Below, one piece after another: positions 7,457 to 17,253 of a DNA stretch of 33,650 bases. The stretch is from Anaeroplasmataceae bacterium (GTDB taxonomy: Bacteria > Bacillota_I > Bacilli_A > Acholeplasmatales > Anaeroplasmataceae), in NCBI GenBank assembly GCA_020025015.1, contig JAHHSV010000014.1, positions 1 to 33,650 of the forward strand, read 5' to 3'. The notes under the pieces are model-generated. The model was given only the letters and a program-made list of their open reading frames with translations, did no database searches and was not told the origin of the DNA. The position numbers and the translations under genes are program-made. How positions within the stretch are numbered: position 1 is the stretch's first letter; each line of letters opens with the position of its first letter.

Positions 7457-8647
7457 ATGGCAAAGAAAATAGTTTCAGATTTAGATTTAAAAGGAAAACG
7501 CGTTTTAATTAGAGTTGATTTTAACGTTCCTATGAAGGATGGCGTTATTCAAGATGATACTCGTATTAGAGCAGCACTTCCAACTATCGAATATGTATTA
7601 AATCATGGTGGTAAGGCAATTGTATTCTCTCATCTTGGTAGAATTAAGACTGAAGAGGATTTAGCTAAGAATGATTTAAAACCTGTTAGTGTTCATTTAG
7701 AGGAATTATTAGGAAAGCATGTTACATTCATTAACGCAACTCGTGGTAAGGAATTAGAGGATGCAATCGCTAATTTAAAGGATGGCGACATCTTAATGTT
7801 CCAAAATACTCGTTATGAGGATTTAGATGGCAAGAAGGAATCAAAGAATGATTCTGAATTAGGTGCATATTGGGCATCTTTAGGTGATGTATTTATCAAT
7901 GATGCATTTGGTACAGCTCATAGAGCTCACGCTTCAAATGTTGGTATCGCATCTAACATTAAGGAATCAGCAGCAGGCTTTTTATTAGAAAAGGAAATTA
8001 AATATATTGGTGGTGCAGTTGAAAATCCTGAGCATCCATATGTTGCAATTCTTGGTGGTGCTAAGGTTTCTGATAAGATTGCAGTTATCGAAGAATTAAT
8101 TAAGAAGGCTGATAAGATTTTAATCGGTGGCGGTATGCGCTATACATTCTTAAAGGCTCAAGGCTATAATATTGGTCAATCTTTATGTGAGGATGACAAG
8201 CTAGATTTAGCTCGTGAATTATTAGCTAAGGCTAATGGCAAAATCATTTTACCAGGTGATGCAGTATGTGCTAAAGAATTCGCTGATGTTCCTGGTGTAG
8301 TTAAGGATAAGACTGAATTTGATAATGATGATAATGGTTTAGATATTGGTCCTAAGTCATTAGAATTATTCCAAAAGGAATTAGAAGGCGCTAAGACTGT
8401 TGTATGGAACGGACCTATGGGCGTTTGTGAATTTAAAAATTATGAAAAGGGTACACTTGGCGTATGTGAGGCTATCGCTCATTTAAAGGGTGCTAACACT
8501 ATTGTTGGTGGTGGTGACTCTGTAGCTGCCGTTGAAAAATTAGGCTATGTTGATAAGTTCACTCACGTATCAACAGGTGGTGGTGCTTGCTTAGAGTTCT
8601 TAGAGGGTAAGACTTTACCAGGTATCGCTTGTATCCAAGACAAGTAA
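7457..8647 (+). CDS. pgk: Phosphoglycerate kinase
   Basis: Glycolytic transfer of phosphate from 1,3-bisphosphoglycerate to ADP. 396 residues, the standard length, starting MAKKIV after a GGAGGA ribosome site (7445-7450). Substrate-binding RVDFNVP near the N-terminus, SHLGR, GGAKVSDK, the nucleotide-side GGGMRYTF, VVWNGPMG and GGGDSV are all present in order. It is followed 33 bases later by tpiA. gapA, which often precedes pgk, is not here; instead an RDD gene and a palindrome lie upstream. The inverted repeat and extended -10 promoter suggest a regulated, strongly expressed unit. Confidence 0.97.
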   Translation: MAKKIVSDLDLKGKRVLIRVDFNVPMKDGVIQDDTRIRAALPTIEYVLNHGGKAIVFSHLGRIKTEEDLAKNDLKPVSVHLEELLGKHVTFINATRGKELEDAIANLKDGDILMFQNTRYEDLDGKKESKNDSELGAYWASLGDVFINDAFGTAHRAHASNVGIASNIKESAAGFLLEKEIKYIGGAVENPEHPYVAILGGAKVSDKIAVIEELIKKADKILIGGGMRYTFLKAQGYNIGQSLCEDDKLDLARELLAKANGKIILPGDAVCAKEFADVPGVVKDKTEFDNDDNGLDIGPKSLELFQKELEGAKTVVWNGPMGVCEFKNYEKGTLGVCEAIAHLKGANTIVGGGDSVAAVEKLGYVDKFTHVSTGGGACLEFLEGKTLPGIACIQDK

Positions 8648-8680
8648 TAAAAGAAGTATAAGGAAAAAGGTGTTATTATA

Positions 8681-9436
8681 ATGAGAAAACCAATGATGAT
8701 CGCAAATTGGAAGATGAATAAGACTCGCGATGAAGCATTATCATTCATTTATGCTGTAAATGAGGTTCTTCCTAGTTTAGATAAGGTAGGTACAGTTGTT
8801 TGTGCTCCTGCTATTGTTTTACGTGATTTAGTAAAACGTCAAGGGGATAATCTTCGTATCGGTGCTGAAAATATGCACTATGAAGAAAGTGGAGCTTTTA
8901 CAGGTGAAATTTCTCCTTCAATGCTAACAACAACTGGTGTTGAATATGTAATTATCGGTCATAGCGAGCGTCGTGCTTACTATAACGAAACTGATGAAGC
9001 AATCAACAAGAAGCTTCATGCAGCAATTAAGCATGGCTTAAAGCCAATTTTATGTATTGGTGAAACTCTTGAGCAAAGAGAACAAGGCGTTACTCATGAC
9101 GTATTAGAAGGCCAATTAACTAAGGATTTAGCTGGTTTAACTGCTGAAAATATGGAAAATGTAATCATTGCTTACGAACCAATTTGGGCAATCGGTACTG
9201 GTAAAACTGCTAGTCCTGAGGATGCTAATGAGGCTTGTGGCTTTGTTAGAAATGTAGTTAAGTCATTATTCAATGCGGCAGTAGCTGAAGAGACTATTGT
9301 TTTATATGGTGGTTCTATGAAGCCTGCTAATGTTGATGCATTACTTGCTCAATCAGACATTGATGGTGGTTTAGTTGGTGGCGCTAGCTTAGAGGCTGAA
9401 AGCTTCTTAAAGCTAGTTAATGCTTGCTTAAAGTAA
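8681..9436 (+). CDS. tpiA: Triosephosphate isomerase
   Basis: Interconverts dihydroxyacetone phosphate and glyceraldehyde 3-phosphate. 251 residues, usual length. Asn9 and Lys11 in IANWKMN, catalytic His94 in GHSERR, catalytic Glu166 in AYEPIWAIGTGK and the phosphate loop YGGSMKP are all present. It is co-transcribed with pgk and closed by a strong terminator immediately downstream. Confidence 0.97.
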   Translation: MRKPMMIANWKMNKTRDEALSFIYAVNEVLPSLDKVGTVVCAPAIVLRDLVKRQGDNLRIGAENMHYEESGAFTGEISPSMLTTTGVEYVIIGHSERRAYYNETDEAINKKLHAAIKHGLKPILCIGETLEQREQGVTHDVLEGQLTKDLAGLTAENMENVIIAYEPIWAIGTGKTASPEDANEACGFVRNVVKSLFNAAVAEETIVLYGGSMKPANVDALLAQSDIDGGLVGGASLEAESFLKLVNACLK

Positions 9437-9443
9437 TACGATT

Positions 9444-9474
9444 TAGGGTAGAAGGCTTTTCTACCCTATTTTTT
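9444..9474 (+). terminator. Terminator of pgk-tpiA
   Basis: TAGGGTAGAA (9444-9453) pairs perfectly with TTCTACCCTA (9459-9468) around a 5-base loop and is followed by six T. Confidence 0.9.
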
Positions 9475-9490
9475 ATAAATTTTTATAAAT

Positions 9491-9558
9491 TAGAGAATTT
9501 AAATTATATTTATAAAAAAACTATTGCAATGTTAGATAATTATATGTATAATTCTCTA
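9491..9558. promoter_or_regulatory. Inverted repeat bracketing the pyr promoter
   Basis: TAGAGAATT (9491-9499) and AATTCTCTA (9550-9558) are exact inverted copies. The right arm overlaps the end of the -10 box and the predicted start point. Possible paired operator or leader structure; no PyrR-type attenuator is seen in the short leader. Confidence 0.4.
9524..9552 (+). promoter_or_regulatory. pyr operon promoter
   Basis: TTGCAA (9524-9529), 17-base spacer, TATAAT (9547-9552). The start is near 9559, giving a leader of about 43 bases with AGGAGG at 9589-9594. Confidence 0.7.
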
Positions 9559-9601
9559 GGAAATTAAATAAGTAAAACTTTTTTAACCAGGAGGAAATAT
9601 T

Positions 9602-10477
9602 ATGATTAAGAAGACTGATTTATTAACAATTGACGAACTATCAGAATCTGATATTTTTTCTATTCTAAAAAAAGCTATGTTATTGACTAATAAAGATTGG
9701 CAAATCGAGGGTAATCCCCTTGTTGCCAATCTTTTTTTTGAGGATTCGACTCGTACTCACTATTCGTTTTCTTCAGCCGAAAATAGCTTAGGATTGAAAA
9801 TATTAGAATTTAATGCTGGAGTTAGTAGTGTAAATAAGGGCGAAAGCCTATATGACACCTGCAAGACCTTCGAATCAATTGGGGCTAAAGCCTTAGTTAT
9901 TAGACATAAAAAGAATGAATACTATAAGGAGCTTGAGGGAATAAATATTCCAATCATTAATGCTGGTGATGGTACTGGTAACCACCCTACACAGTGCTTA
10001 CTAGATTTATTAACTATTTATCAGGAGTTTGGTAGCTTTAAGGGCTTAAACGTTTTAATAGTTGGTGATATTTCCCATTCACGTGTTGCGCATTCAGATT
10101 TAAAGGCCTTAACAATGCTTGGAGCTACAGTTAAGTATTCAGGTCCAAAGCAATATTGTGATGATTTAGATAGATATGTTGAATTAGATGAGGGTATTAA
10201 GGCTGCTGATGTTGTAATGCTTTTAAGAATTCAATATGAGCGTGATGAAAAGCTTAAGGATTTATTACCTGAAGAGTATTTAGCAAAATACGGCTTAACA
10301 ATCGAGCGTTATAATATGATGAAGGGAAAGGCAATCATTATGCATCCTGCGCCAGTTAATCGTGGGGTTGAAATTGATTCAAGCCTAGTAGAAGCACCTA
10401 AATCAAGAATTTTCAAGCAAATGGAAAATGGAGTTCAGGTGAGAAAGGCAGTATTAATTAGAAGCTTATGCAAGTAA
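9602..10477 (+). CDS. pyrB: Aspartate carbamoyltransferase, catalytic chain
   Basis: Joins carbamoyl phosphate and aspartate, the committed step of pyrimidine synthesis. 291 residues. The carbamoyl-phosphate loop FEDSTRTHYSF with STRT at 49-52 and GNHPTQCLLDL are clear, as is the C-terminal MHPAPVNRGVE. No regulatory chain gene (pyrI) follows, as in Bacillus. First gene of the pyr operon, with AGGAGG 7 bases before the ATG; its last 10 bases overlap pyrC. Confidence 0.96.
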   Translation: MIKKTDLLTIDELSESDIFSILKKAMLLTNKDWQIEGNPLVANLFFEDSTRTHYSFSSAENSLGLKILEFNAGVSSVNKGESLYDTCKTFESIGAKALVIRHKKNEYYKELEGINIPIINAGDGTGNHPTQCLLDLLTIYQEFGSFKGLNVLIVGDISHSRVAHSDLKALTMLGATVKYSGPKQYCDDLDRYVELDEGIKAADVVMLLRIQYERDEKLKDLLPEEYLAKYGLTIERYNMMKGKAIIMHPAPVNRGVEIDSSLVEAPKSRIFKQMENGVQVRKAVLIRSLCK

Positions 10478-11730
10478 TAAAGAATGGTAGCATTATCTTA
10501 AGGGATAATGAGTTGGTAAAAAAAGATATCTTAATAGATAATGGTAAAATTCTTAAGATAGCTGATAATATTTCAGAAGATGCTTTAGCTATCGATGCAA
10601 CGGGCTTAGTAATAATGCCAGGTATGATTGATGTGCATGTTCATTTAAGAGAGCCAGGCTTTGCTAATAAGGAAACTATAGCAACAGGAACTCTTGCAGC
10701 TATTCATGGGGGCTACACCTCAGTTATGCCAATGCCAAATTTAAATCCTGTTCCTTGTCGCAAAGAGGATATTAAGAATTATTTAGAATTAATAAAGAAG
10801 AATGCTTATTGTAATGTTTTTCCTTACGCTTCTATCACGGTTGATGAAAAGGGTAGGGAACTAACAGATTTTAAGATGGTTAAAGGGCTTAATATAAATT
10901 GGTTTAGTGATGATGGTCATGGTGTAGATGATGATCTAATGATGGAAAAGGCTTTACTTGAGGCGAAAAAGGAAAACGTACTATTAGCCTGTCATACGGA
11001 GAAGCTTTCATTATTAGAAAAGGGTGCAAGCCTACATGTTGGAAAAACCTGTGATGCGTTAAAGCAAATTGGTATTTCTAATGATGTGGAGGCTAAAATG
11101 ATTGAAAGAGATTTAATCTTAAATGAAAGGATTAATGCTAAATATCATGTTTGCCATATTTCTAGTAAGGAATCAGTTGATTTAATTAGAAAATATAAAA
11201 AGCTTGGCTTTGATGTTTCAGCTGAAGCAACTATGCATCATTTATTATTATTAGATACTGATGTTAAGGATACAAATTATAAGATGAATCCACCATTAAA
11301 GAGTAAAGAGGATAGGGCTTCCTTACTTGATGGAATTAAGGATGGAACAATTGAAATAATAGCATCAGATCATGCTCCTCATACAGAAGAGGAAAAGAAT
11401 CGACCTATGGATAAGGCGCCATTTGGTATTGTTGGCTTAGAAACAACCCTACCACTTGCGTATACCTATTTAGTTAAGAAGGGTATAATAACCTTAGAGA
11501 AGATGGTTGAGCTTTGTAGTACTAATCCCGCCTTACGCTTTGGTTTAAAAAACAAGGGGTTACTAAAGGAAGGCTATGATGCGGATTTAGTTTTAGTTAG
11601 CTTAGATAAGGAATATTTAATTGATAAGGCTTCGTTTAAGTCAAAGGGTAAGAATACTCCATTTGATAAAACTAAGGTAAGCCTAAAGGTAGTTAAGACT
11701 ATCGTAGATGGTAAAATATTTGAGGTGTAA
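10468..11730 (+). CDS. pyrC: Dihydroorotase, class I
   Basis: Cyclises N-carbamoyl-aspartate to dihydroorotate. 420 residues, class I size. Zinc ligands His57 and His59 in DVHVHLREPG, later histidines in ACHTEK and CHISSKES, and the catalytic SDHAPH motif near residue 300 are present. It starts inside the end of pyrB and is followed directly by carB, without the carA gene that stands between pyrC and carB in Bacillus. Confidence 0.96.
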   Translation: MQVIKNGSIILRDNELVKKDILIDNGKILKIADNISEDALAIDATGLVIMPGMIDVHVHLREPGFANKETIATGTLAAIHGGYTSVMPMPNLNPVPCRKEDIKNYLELIKKNAYCNVFPYASITVDEKGRELTDFKMVKGLNINWFSDDGHGVDDDLMMEKALLEAKKENVLLACHTEKLSLLEKGASLHVGKTCDALKQIGISNDVEAKMIERDLILNERINAKYHVCHISSKESVDLIRKYKKLGFDVSAEATMHHLLLLDTDVKDTNYKMNPPLKSKEDRASLLDGIKDGTIEIIASDHAPHTEEEKNRPMDKAPFGIVGLETTLPLAYTYLVKKGIITLEKMVELCSTNPALRFGLKNKGLLKEGYDADLVLVSLDKEYLIDKASFKSKGKNTPFDKTKVSLKVVKTIVDGKIFEV

Positions 11731-11731
11731 A

Positions 11732-14700
11732 ATGAGAAGAGAAGACATTAAAAAGATTTTAGTAATTGGCTCTGGTCCTATCATTATAGGTCAAGCAGCT
11801 GAATTTGATTATGCTGGTACTCAGGCTTGTAAAAGCTTAATGGAAGAGGGCTATGAGGTTATTTTATTAAACTCTAATCCAGCAACTATTATGACAGATA
11901 ATGAGATTGCAACTAGAGTATATATTGAGCCTATTAATTTAGATTTTGTTAAAAAGGTAATTATTAAGGAAGAACCAGATGCAATCCTAGGCTCATTAGG
12001 TGGTCAAACTGGCTTAAACCTAATTTATGAATTAGCTTTAGATGGTATTTTAGATGAATATAATGTTGAAATTTTAGGTACTAGCTTAAGTGCTATTCAA
12101 TTAGCTGAGGACCGCAAGAAGTTTAGAGACTTAATGTATGAATTAGAGCTTCCTGTTCCTGATAGTGCAATTTGTAATACGGTTGATGAGGCTTTAGAGT
12201 TTGCCGCTAAGATTGGTTATCCAGTTGTTGTTCGTCCTGCCTTTACCTTAGGTGGTACAGGTGGTGGCTTTGCGCACAATAGCGAAGAGCTTGCCTTAAT
12301 TACTAAAAATGGTTTAAAAATGTCTCCAGTTAAGCAATGCTTAATTGAAAAGTCTATTGCTGGCTATAAGGAAATTGAGTATGAAACAATGCGTGATAAG
12401 AGCGGTAAGGCAATCATTGTTTGTTCAATGGAAAACGTTGATCCAGTTGGTATTCATACAGGTGATTCAATCGTTGTTGCGCCAGTTAAAACCTTAACTA
12501 AAGAAGAGGATGAAATGCTTCAGGCTGTTTCCTTAAAGATTGTTAATGCTTTAGGAATAATTGGTGGCTGCAATGTTCAGCTAGCCTTAAATCCTGATGA
12601 TTCAAGCTTCTATATTATTGAGGTAAACCCACGTGTTTCTCGTTCTAGTGCTTTAGCAAGTAAGGCTACAGCTTATCCAATCGCAAGAATTACAGCAAAG
12701 CTTGCAGTAGGCTATACCTTAGATGAAATTATTAATCCTGATACTAAGGAGTGCTATGCAAATGAGTCTCCTTCCGTAAAATATTTAGTTTGTAAAATGC
12801 CAAGATTCCCATTTGATAAGTTCCCTTTAGCGGATAGACGCTTAGGAACACAAATGAAGGCAACTGGTGAGGTTATGGCAATTGGTGCTAACTTCAAGGA
12901 GGCCTTATTAAAATCAATTCGTGGCTTAGAGCTTAAGAAGGATCATATTTATGATGCAGAGATTAGTAAGCTAAGCTATGATGAATTATTAGAGGAATTA
13001 CATGATCGTAATGATTTAAGAATTTTTACAATTGCAGAATTATTAAGAAGAGATTGTCCAATTGATTTAATTTATGCAAGAACTAAGATTAATGCATATT
13101 TCTTAGAGGAAATCAAAGAAATTATTGAATTAGAAAAGAGCCTAAAGGCTAATAGGATAGATACTAAATATTTAGCTATAGCTAAGAAAAACGGCTTCAG
13201 TGATAGCATTATTGCATCTTTATGGGGCTTAAAGGCAATTGATATTTATAAGCTACGCTTAGAAAATAATATTATTCCAGGCTTTAAGCATGTTGATGCA
13301 ACTAAGCCAGCCAATGGTATTAAAATCCCTTATTTCTATAGCTCTTATAATTATGAAAATGAGTCTATTCCAAGTAATAATCGTAAGATAATTGTTTTAG
13401 GTAGTGGACCTATTAGAATTGGTCAGGGTGTTGAGTTTGATTATTCAACAGTTCATTCTGTTGAAACCCTAAGAAGGCTTGGCTATGAAGCAATTATTAT
13501 TAATAATAACCCTGAAACTGTAAGTACTGATGATAGTATTTCTGATAAATTATATTTTGAGACCTTAACCTTTGAGGATGTTATGGCAGTTATCAATTTA
13601 GAAAAGCCACTTGGAGTAATTGTGCAGTTTGGTGGTCAAACAGCAATTAACCTTGCTGAAAGCTTAGTAGCAAGTGGGGTTAAGATTTTAGGCTCAAGCT
13701 TAGAATCAATTGCTTTAGCTGAGGACCGTAAGCTATTTGAAGAAATGCTAATTAAATTAAATATTCGTGAGCCAGAAGGAAAGACAGCCTTTAATAGTGA
13801 GGATGCGATTAAGATTGCTAATGAAATTGGCTATCCTGTTTTAGTAAGACCAAGCTATGTTTTAGGTGGTAGAGCGATGGAAATCGTTTATAACGATGAG
13901 GATTTAGCTGGCTATATGGTTGAGGCTATTAAGGAAATTTCTAATAATGCGCCAATTCTAATTGATAAGTATGTTGTTGGTCGTGAGGTAGAAATTGATG
14001 CCTGCGCCGACTTAGAAAATGTTTTAATTCCAGGTATTATGGAGCATATTGAAAGAGCTGGTGTTCATAGTGGTGACTCAATGAGTGTTTACCCAAGCTT
14101 TAGCTTATCAGAAAAGGTAAAGGCTGAAATTATTAGAATCACACGTGAAATTGGCTTAGGCTTCAAGTTTATTGGTTTATTTAATATTCAGTTCATTGTT
14201 GATAAAAATGATCAGGTTTATGTTTTAGAGGTTAACCCTCGTAGTAGCCGTACGGTACCTTTCCTATCAAAGGTAACTGGTGCGCAATTAGGTGATATTG
14301 CAACTAAGGTTATTGCAGGTATTAGCTTAAAGGAGCAGGGCTTCACTAAGTTCTATTTAGATGAGCCAAATAGATATTATGTTAAGGCACCAGTATTCAG
14401 CTTTGCTAAGCTAAGAAGTGTTGATACAGTTTTAGGACCTGAAATGAAGTCAACAGGTGAGGTTTTAGGTAGTGATGTTACCTTAGATAAGGCTATTTAC
14501 AAGGCTTTAGTTGGTAGTGGGGTTAAGCTTAAGGAATTTGGTTCAATTTTCGTAAGTGTCTCTGATAAGGCAAAGGCTGAGGCTTTACCTTTAGTTAAAC
14601 GCTTTGTGAATATTGGCTATAAAATTTATGCAACTAGTGGTACAGCAGAATTTTTAAAGGAAAATGGTATTAGTGTAAATCTTGTTAATAAGATTAGTGA

Positions 14701-14914
14701 AAATCCTGATGATAATGTTCTTGATTTAATTGTTAAGAATAAGATTAGCTATATTATTAATAAGCAAACTCATACGCAAAAGGTTAGAAATGATGGCTTC
14801 TTAATTAGAAGAGTTGCGGCTGAAAATCAGGTTCCATGCTTTACATCATTTGATACAGCTAGTGCAATTTTAAGAGCCTTAGAATCTATTACCTTTAATA
14901 TAAAACCATTATAG
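11732..14914 (+). CDS. carB: Carbamoyl phosphate synthase, large chain
   Basis: Makes carbamoyl phosphate from bicarbonate, ammonia and two ATP. 1060 residues from the ATG at 11732, which follows GAGGTG at 11722-11727 and gives the normal N-terminus RREDIKKILVIGSGP. Both duplicated ATP-grasp halves are complete: the first with GSGPIIIGQAAEFDYAGTQ, the second restarting near residue 545 with GSGPIRIGQGVEFDYST. The MGS-like allosteric domain (VNIGYKIYATSGTAEFLKENG) closes the protein. The glutaminase subunit CarA is absent from the operon, so it must be supplied from elsewhere or ammonia used directly. Confidence 0.96.
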   Translation: MRREDIKKILVIGSGPIIIGQAAEFDYAGTQACKSLMEEGYEVILLNSNPATIMTDNEIATRVYIEPINLDFVKKVIIKEEPDAILGSLGGQTGLNLIYELALDGILDEYNVEILGTSLSAIQLAEDRKKFRDLMYELELPVPDSAICNTVDEALEFAAKIGYPVVVRPAFTLGGTGGGFAHNSEELALITKNGLKMSPVKQCLIEKSIAGYKEIEYETMRDKSGKAIIVCSMENVDPVGIHTGDSIVVAPVKTLTKEEDEMLQAVSLKIVNALGIIGGCNVQLALNPDDSSFYIIEVNPRVSRSSALASKATAYPIARITAKLAVGYTLDEIINPDTKECYANESPSVKYLVCKMPRFPFDKFPLADRRLGTQMKATGEVMAIGANFKEALLKSIRGLELKKDHIYDAEISKLSYDELLEELHDRNDLRIFTIAELLRRDCPIDLIYARTKINAYFLEEIKEIIELEKSLKANRIDTKYLAIAKKNGFSDSIIASLWGLKAIDIYKLRLENNIIPGFKHVDATKPANGIKIPYFYSSYNYENESIPSNNRKIIVLGSGPIRIGQGVEFDYSTVHSVETLRRLGYEAIIINNNPETVSTDDSISDKLYFETLTFEDVMAVINLEKPLGVIVQFGGQTAINLAESLVASGVKILGSSLESIALAEDRKLFEEMLIKLNIREPEGKTAFNSEDAIKIANEIGYPVLVRPSYVLGGRAMEIVYNDEDLAGYMVEAIKEISNNAPILIDKYVVGREVEIDACADLENVLIPGIMEHIERAGVHSGDSMSVYPSFSLSEKVKAEIIRITREIGLGFKFIGLFNIQFIVDKNDQVYVLEVNPRSSRTVPFLSKVTGAQLGDIATKVIAGISLKEQGFTKFYLDEPNRYYVKAPVFSFAKLRSVDTVLGPEMKSTGEVLGSDVTLDKAIYKALVGSGVKLKEFGSIFVSVSDKAKAEALPLVKRFVNIGYKIYATSGTAEFLKENGISVNLVNKISENPDDNVLDLIVKNKISYIINKQTHTQKVRNDGFLIRRVAAENQVPCFTSFDTASAILRALESITFNIKPL

Positions 14915-14924
14915 GAGAGTAATG

Positions 14925-15650
14925 ATGCTAAATACGAATACTTTAATTTTAGAAAATATAGAAATCGCAAGTCAGGTTTATAAAATGACCTTAGATATTG
15001 ATTTAAGAGAATATAAGGGTGAATTCTTAGAGCTAAGCGTTAAGGGCTTTAGCCTAAGAAGACCTATTTCTATTTGTGATAAGGGTAGTAAAACGGTAAT
15101 TATTTATAAGACTATTGGTAATGGTACCCTAGAGATGTCTAAGCTTAAAAAGGGCGATTATATAAATATATTAGGACCTTTGGGTAATGAATTTCCAATT
15201 GTTGAGGGAAATGAGGCATTACTTATTGGTGGAGGTGTTGGTATTCCACCTTTATATGAGCTTGCTAAAAAGCTTATTGCTAATAAAAAGAAGGTTACCA
15301 TTTTAATGGGCTTTAATACAAAGGCTGATGTATTTTATGAAAATGAGTTTAAAGAGCTTGGTGCTAAAGCCTATGTAAGCACAATGGATGGTAGCTATGG
15401 CTTTAAGGGTACGGCAATTGATTTATTTAATAGCCTAAACCTTAGCCGTGATTTCTGCTATGCTTGTGGTCCTAAGCTTTTATTGCTTGCGATTGAAAGA
15501 GAATTTAGTGATGGTTATATTTCCTTTGAATCTCGTATGGCTTGTGGCTTTGGTATTTGTAATGCTTGTCAAATTAATACTATTAATGGACCAAGGAAGA
15601 TTTGTAAGGATGGTCCGGTATTTAAGATTGGAGAGATAATTTATGAATAG
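14925..15650 (+). CDS. pyrK: Dihydroorotate dehydrogenase electron-transfer subunit
   Basis: FAD and [2Fe-2S] subunit that passes electrons from PyrD to NAD+. 241 residues from ATG 14925, which is 7 bases after AGGAG at 14913-14917; ATG 14922 is an alternative. The FAD site RRPIS near 44, a NAD-side GGGVGIPPLYELAK, and the cluster cysteines in the pattern CX4CX2CX11C at 207, 212, 215 and 227 are all present. It overlaps pyrD by 8 bases, as expected for subunits of one complex. Confidence 0.95.
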   Translation: MLNTNTLILENIEIASQVYKMTLDIDLREYKGEFLELSVKGFSLRRPISICDKGSKTVIIYKTIGNGTLEMSKLKKGDYINILGPLGNEFPIVEGNEALLIGGGVGIPPLYELAKKLIANKKKVTILMGFNTKADVFYENEFKELGAKAYVSTMDGSYGFKGTAIDLFNSLNLSRDFCYACGPKLLLLAIEREFSDGYISFESRMACGFGICNACQINTINGPRKICKDGPVFKIGEIIYE

Positions 15651-16551
15651 ATTAGAAGCTAATTTAGGAGAAATTAAATTAAAGAATCCAATTATTCCTG
15701 CCTCTGGCTGTGCGGGCTTTGGTAAGGAGCTTGCTGAAATTTATGATCTTTCCTTGCTTGGTGGTATTGCCTTAAAAACAACAACAAGAGAGCCAAGATT
15801 AGGTAATCCAATGCCTAGGGTTGCGGAGGTTCCTAGTGGTATGCTTAATGCGATTGGTTTAATTAATCCAGGAATTGAAGCGGTAGTTGAAGAGGAATTA
15901 CCCTTTTTAATGGATAAGGATTTAGTGGTTCTAGCTTCAGCTGGTGGTAGTGATTTTGATGAGTATATCGAGGTAACAGAAAAGCTAGATAATGATCCAA
16001 GTGTTGATATTATTGAGCTTAATATAAGCTGTCCTAATGTTAAAAAGGGCTGTCATCAATTTGGTACTAATAGTGAGCTTGCCTTTAAGCTTGTTAGTAA
16101 GCTTAAGGAATTTTTAAAGAAGCCACTTTATGTTAAGCTAAGCCCTAATGCTAGCAATATAGTTGAGATTGCAAAGGCAGTAGAAAGGGCAGGAGCTGAT
16201 GGAATTGTTATGATTAATACCTTAACTGGTATGCAAATAGATTTAAAAACCCGTAAGCCCTTATTGGCGAATAAAACAGGTGGAATGAGTGGGCCTGCGA
16301 TTAAGCCCTTAGCGATTAGAATGATTTATGAGGTTTATGAGGCAGTAAGCATTCCAATTATTGGCTGTGGGGGAATCACTAGTGCTGAGGATGTAATTGA
16401 ATTTATGCTAGCTGGAGCAACAGCGGTTGAGGTTGGCTATGCAAATTTCGTTAATCCTACCGCAGCAATTGATATTATTAAAGATTTACCTAAGGTTATG
16501 GATAGGTTAAAAATAGAAAACTTAAAGGATATTATAGGAGGAGCACATTAA
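15643..16551 (+). CDS. pyrD: Dihydroorotate dehydrogenase, catalytic subunit (class 1B)
   Basis: FMN enzyme that oxidises dihydroorotate to orotate in complex with PyrK. 302 residues. The active-site cysteine is Cys130 in ELNISCPNVKKG. The FMN-phosphate region with IIGCGGI and the substrate-side SGPAIKP motif are present. Pairing with pyrK marks it as the NAD-linked 1B type. Its TAA overlaps the pyrF ATG by one base. Confidence 0.95.
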   Translation: MNRLEANLGEIKLKNPIIPASGCAGFGKELAEIYDLSLLGGIALKTTTREPRLGNPMPRVAEVPSGMLNAIGLINPGIEAVVEEELPFLMDKDLVVLASAGGSDFDEYIEVTEKLDNDPSVDIIELNISCPNVKKGCHQFGTNSELAFKLVSKLKEFLKKPLYVKLSPNASNIVEIAKAVERAGADGIVMINTLTGMQIDLKTRKPLLANKTGGMSGPAIKPLAIRMIYEVYEAVSIPIIGCGGITSAEDVIEFMLAGATAVEVGYANFVNPTAAIDIIKDLPKVMDRLKIENLKDIIGGAH

Positions 16552-17249
16552 TGAAGACAATTATTGCTTTAGATTTTTCAACTAAAGAAGAGGTGTTAGG
16601 CTTTCTTGATGGTTTTAAAGAACCAGTTTATGTAAAGATGGGAATGGAATTAGTTTATTCAACTGGCTTTAGCTTAATTACAGAAATTAAGAAAAGAGGT
16701 CATAAAATCTTTTTAGATTTAAAGCTTCATGATATTCCTAATACAGTAAAGAAGGCTATGAAGAATTTAGCAGGCCTTGATGTTGATATTGTAAATTTAC
16801 ATGCGGCTGGTGGCGTTAAGATGATGGAGGCTGCTATTGAGGGCTTAAATGAGGGGGCTGTAAATGGTAAAAGACCTTTATGTATTGCAGTAACTCAGCT
16901 TACCTCAACTAGTAAGGAAGCTATGAATAATGAGCTTTTAATTCCAGGCGAAGTTGAAGATGTTTGTCTTCATTATGCTAAATTAGCTAAAAAGGCTGGC
17001 TTAGATGGTGTAGTTTGTAGCCCACGTGAATCCTTAAGAATTCATGAGGAGCTTGGTGATGATTTCTTAACTGTTACTCCAGGTATTAGATTAGAGGGTA
17101 ATAGTAAGGATGATCAGGTAAGAATTGCCACTCCAAGCTATGCTAAGAGTCAAAAGTGCAGCTTAATTGTTGTTGGTAGAGCAATTACTAAGGCGGAAAA
17201 TCCTTATGAAACCTATAAAGAAATTGAAAAGATTATGATGGAGGACTAA
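16551..17249 (+). CDS. pyrF: Orotidine 5'-phosphate decarboxylase
   Basis: Last step to UMP. 232 residues, normal for group I enzymes. The catalytic charged network is in FLDLKLHDIPNTV (Asp56, Lys58, Asp61). The phosphate-binding end VVGRAIT is near residue 205. It starts on the last base of pyrD and ends 4 bases before pyrE. Confidence 0.96.
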   Translation: MKTIIALDFSTKEEVLGFLDGFKEPVYVKMGMELVYSTGFSLITEIKKRGHKIFLDLKLHDIPNTVKKAMKNLAGLDVDIVNLHAAGGVKMMEAAIEGLNEGAVNGKRPLCIAVTQLTSTSKEAMNNELLIPGEVEDVCLHYAKLAKKAGLDGVVCSPRESLRIHEELGDDFLTVTPGIRLEGNSKDDQVRIATPSYAKSQKCSLIVVGRAITKAENPYETYKEIEKIMMED

Positions 17250-17253
17250 TTAG

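Noticed and set aside
15448..15639. Same-strand open frame inside pyrK
   Set aside because: Out-of-frame shadow of pyrK, whose cysteine motif covers this region.
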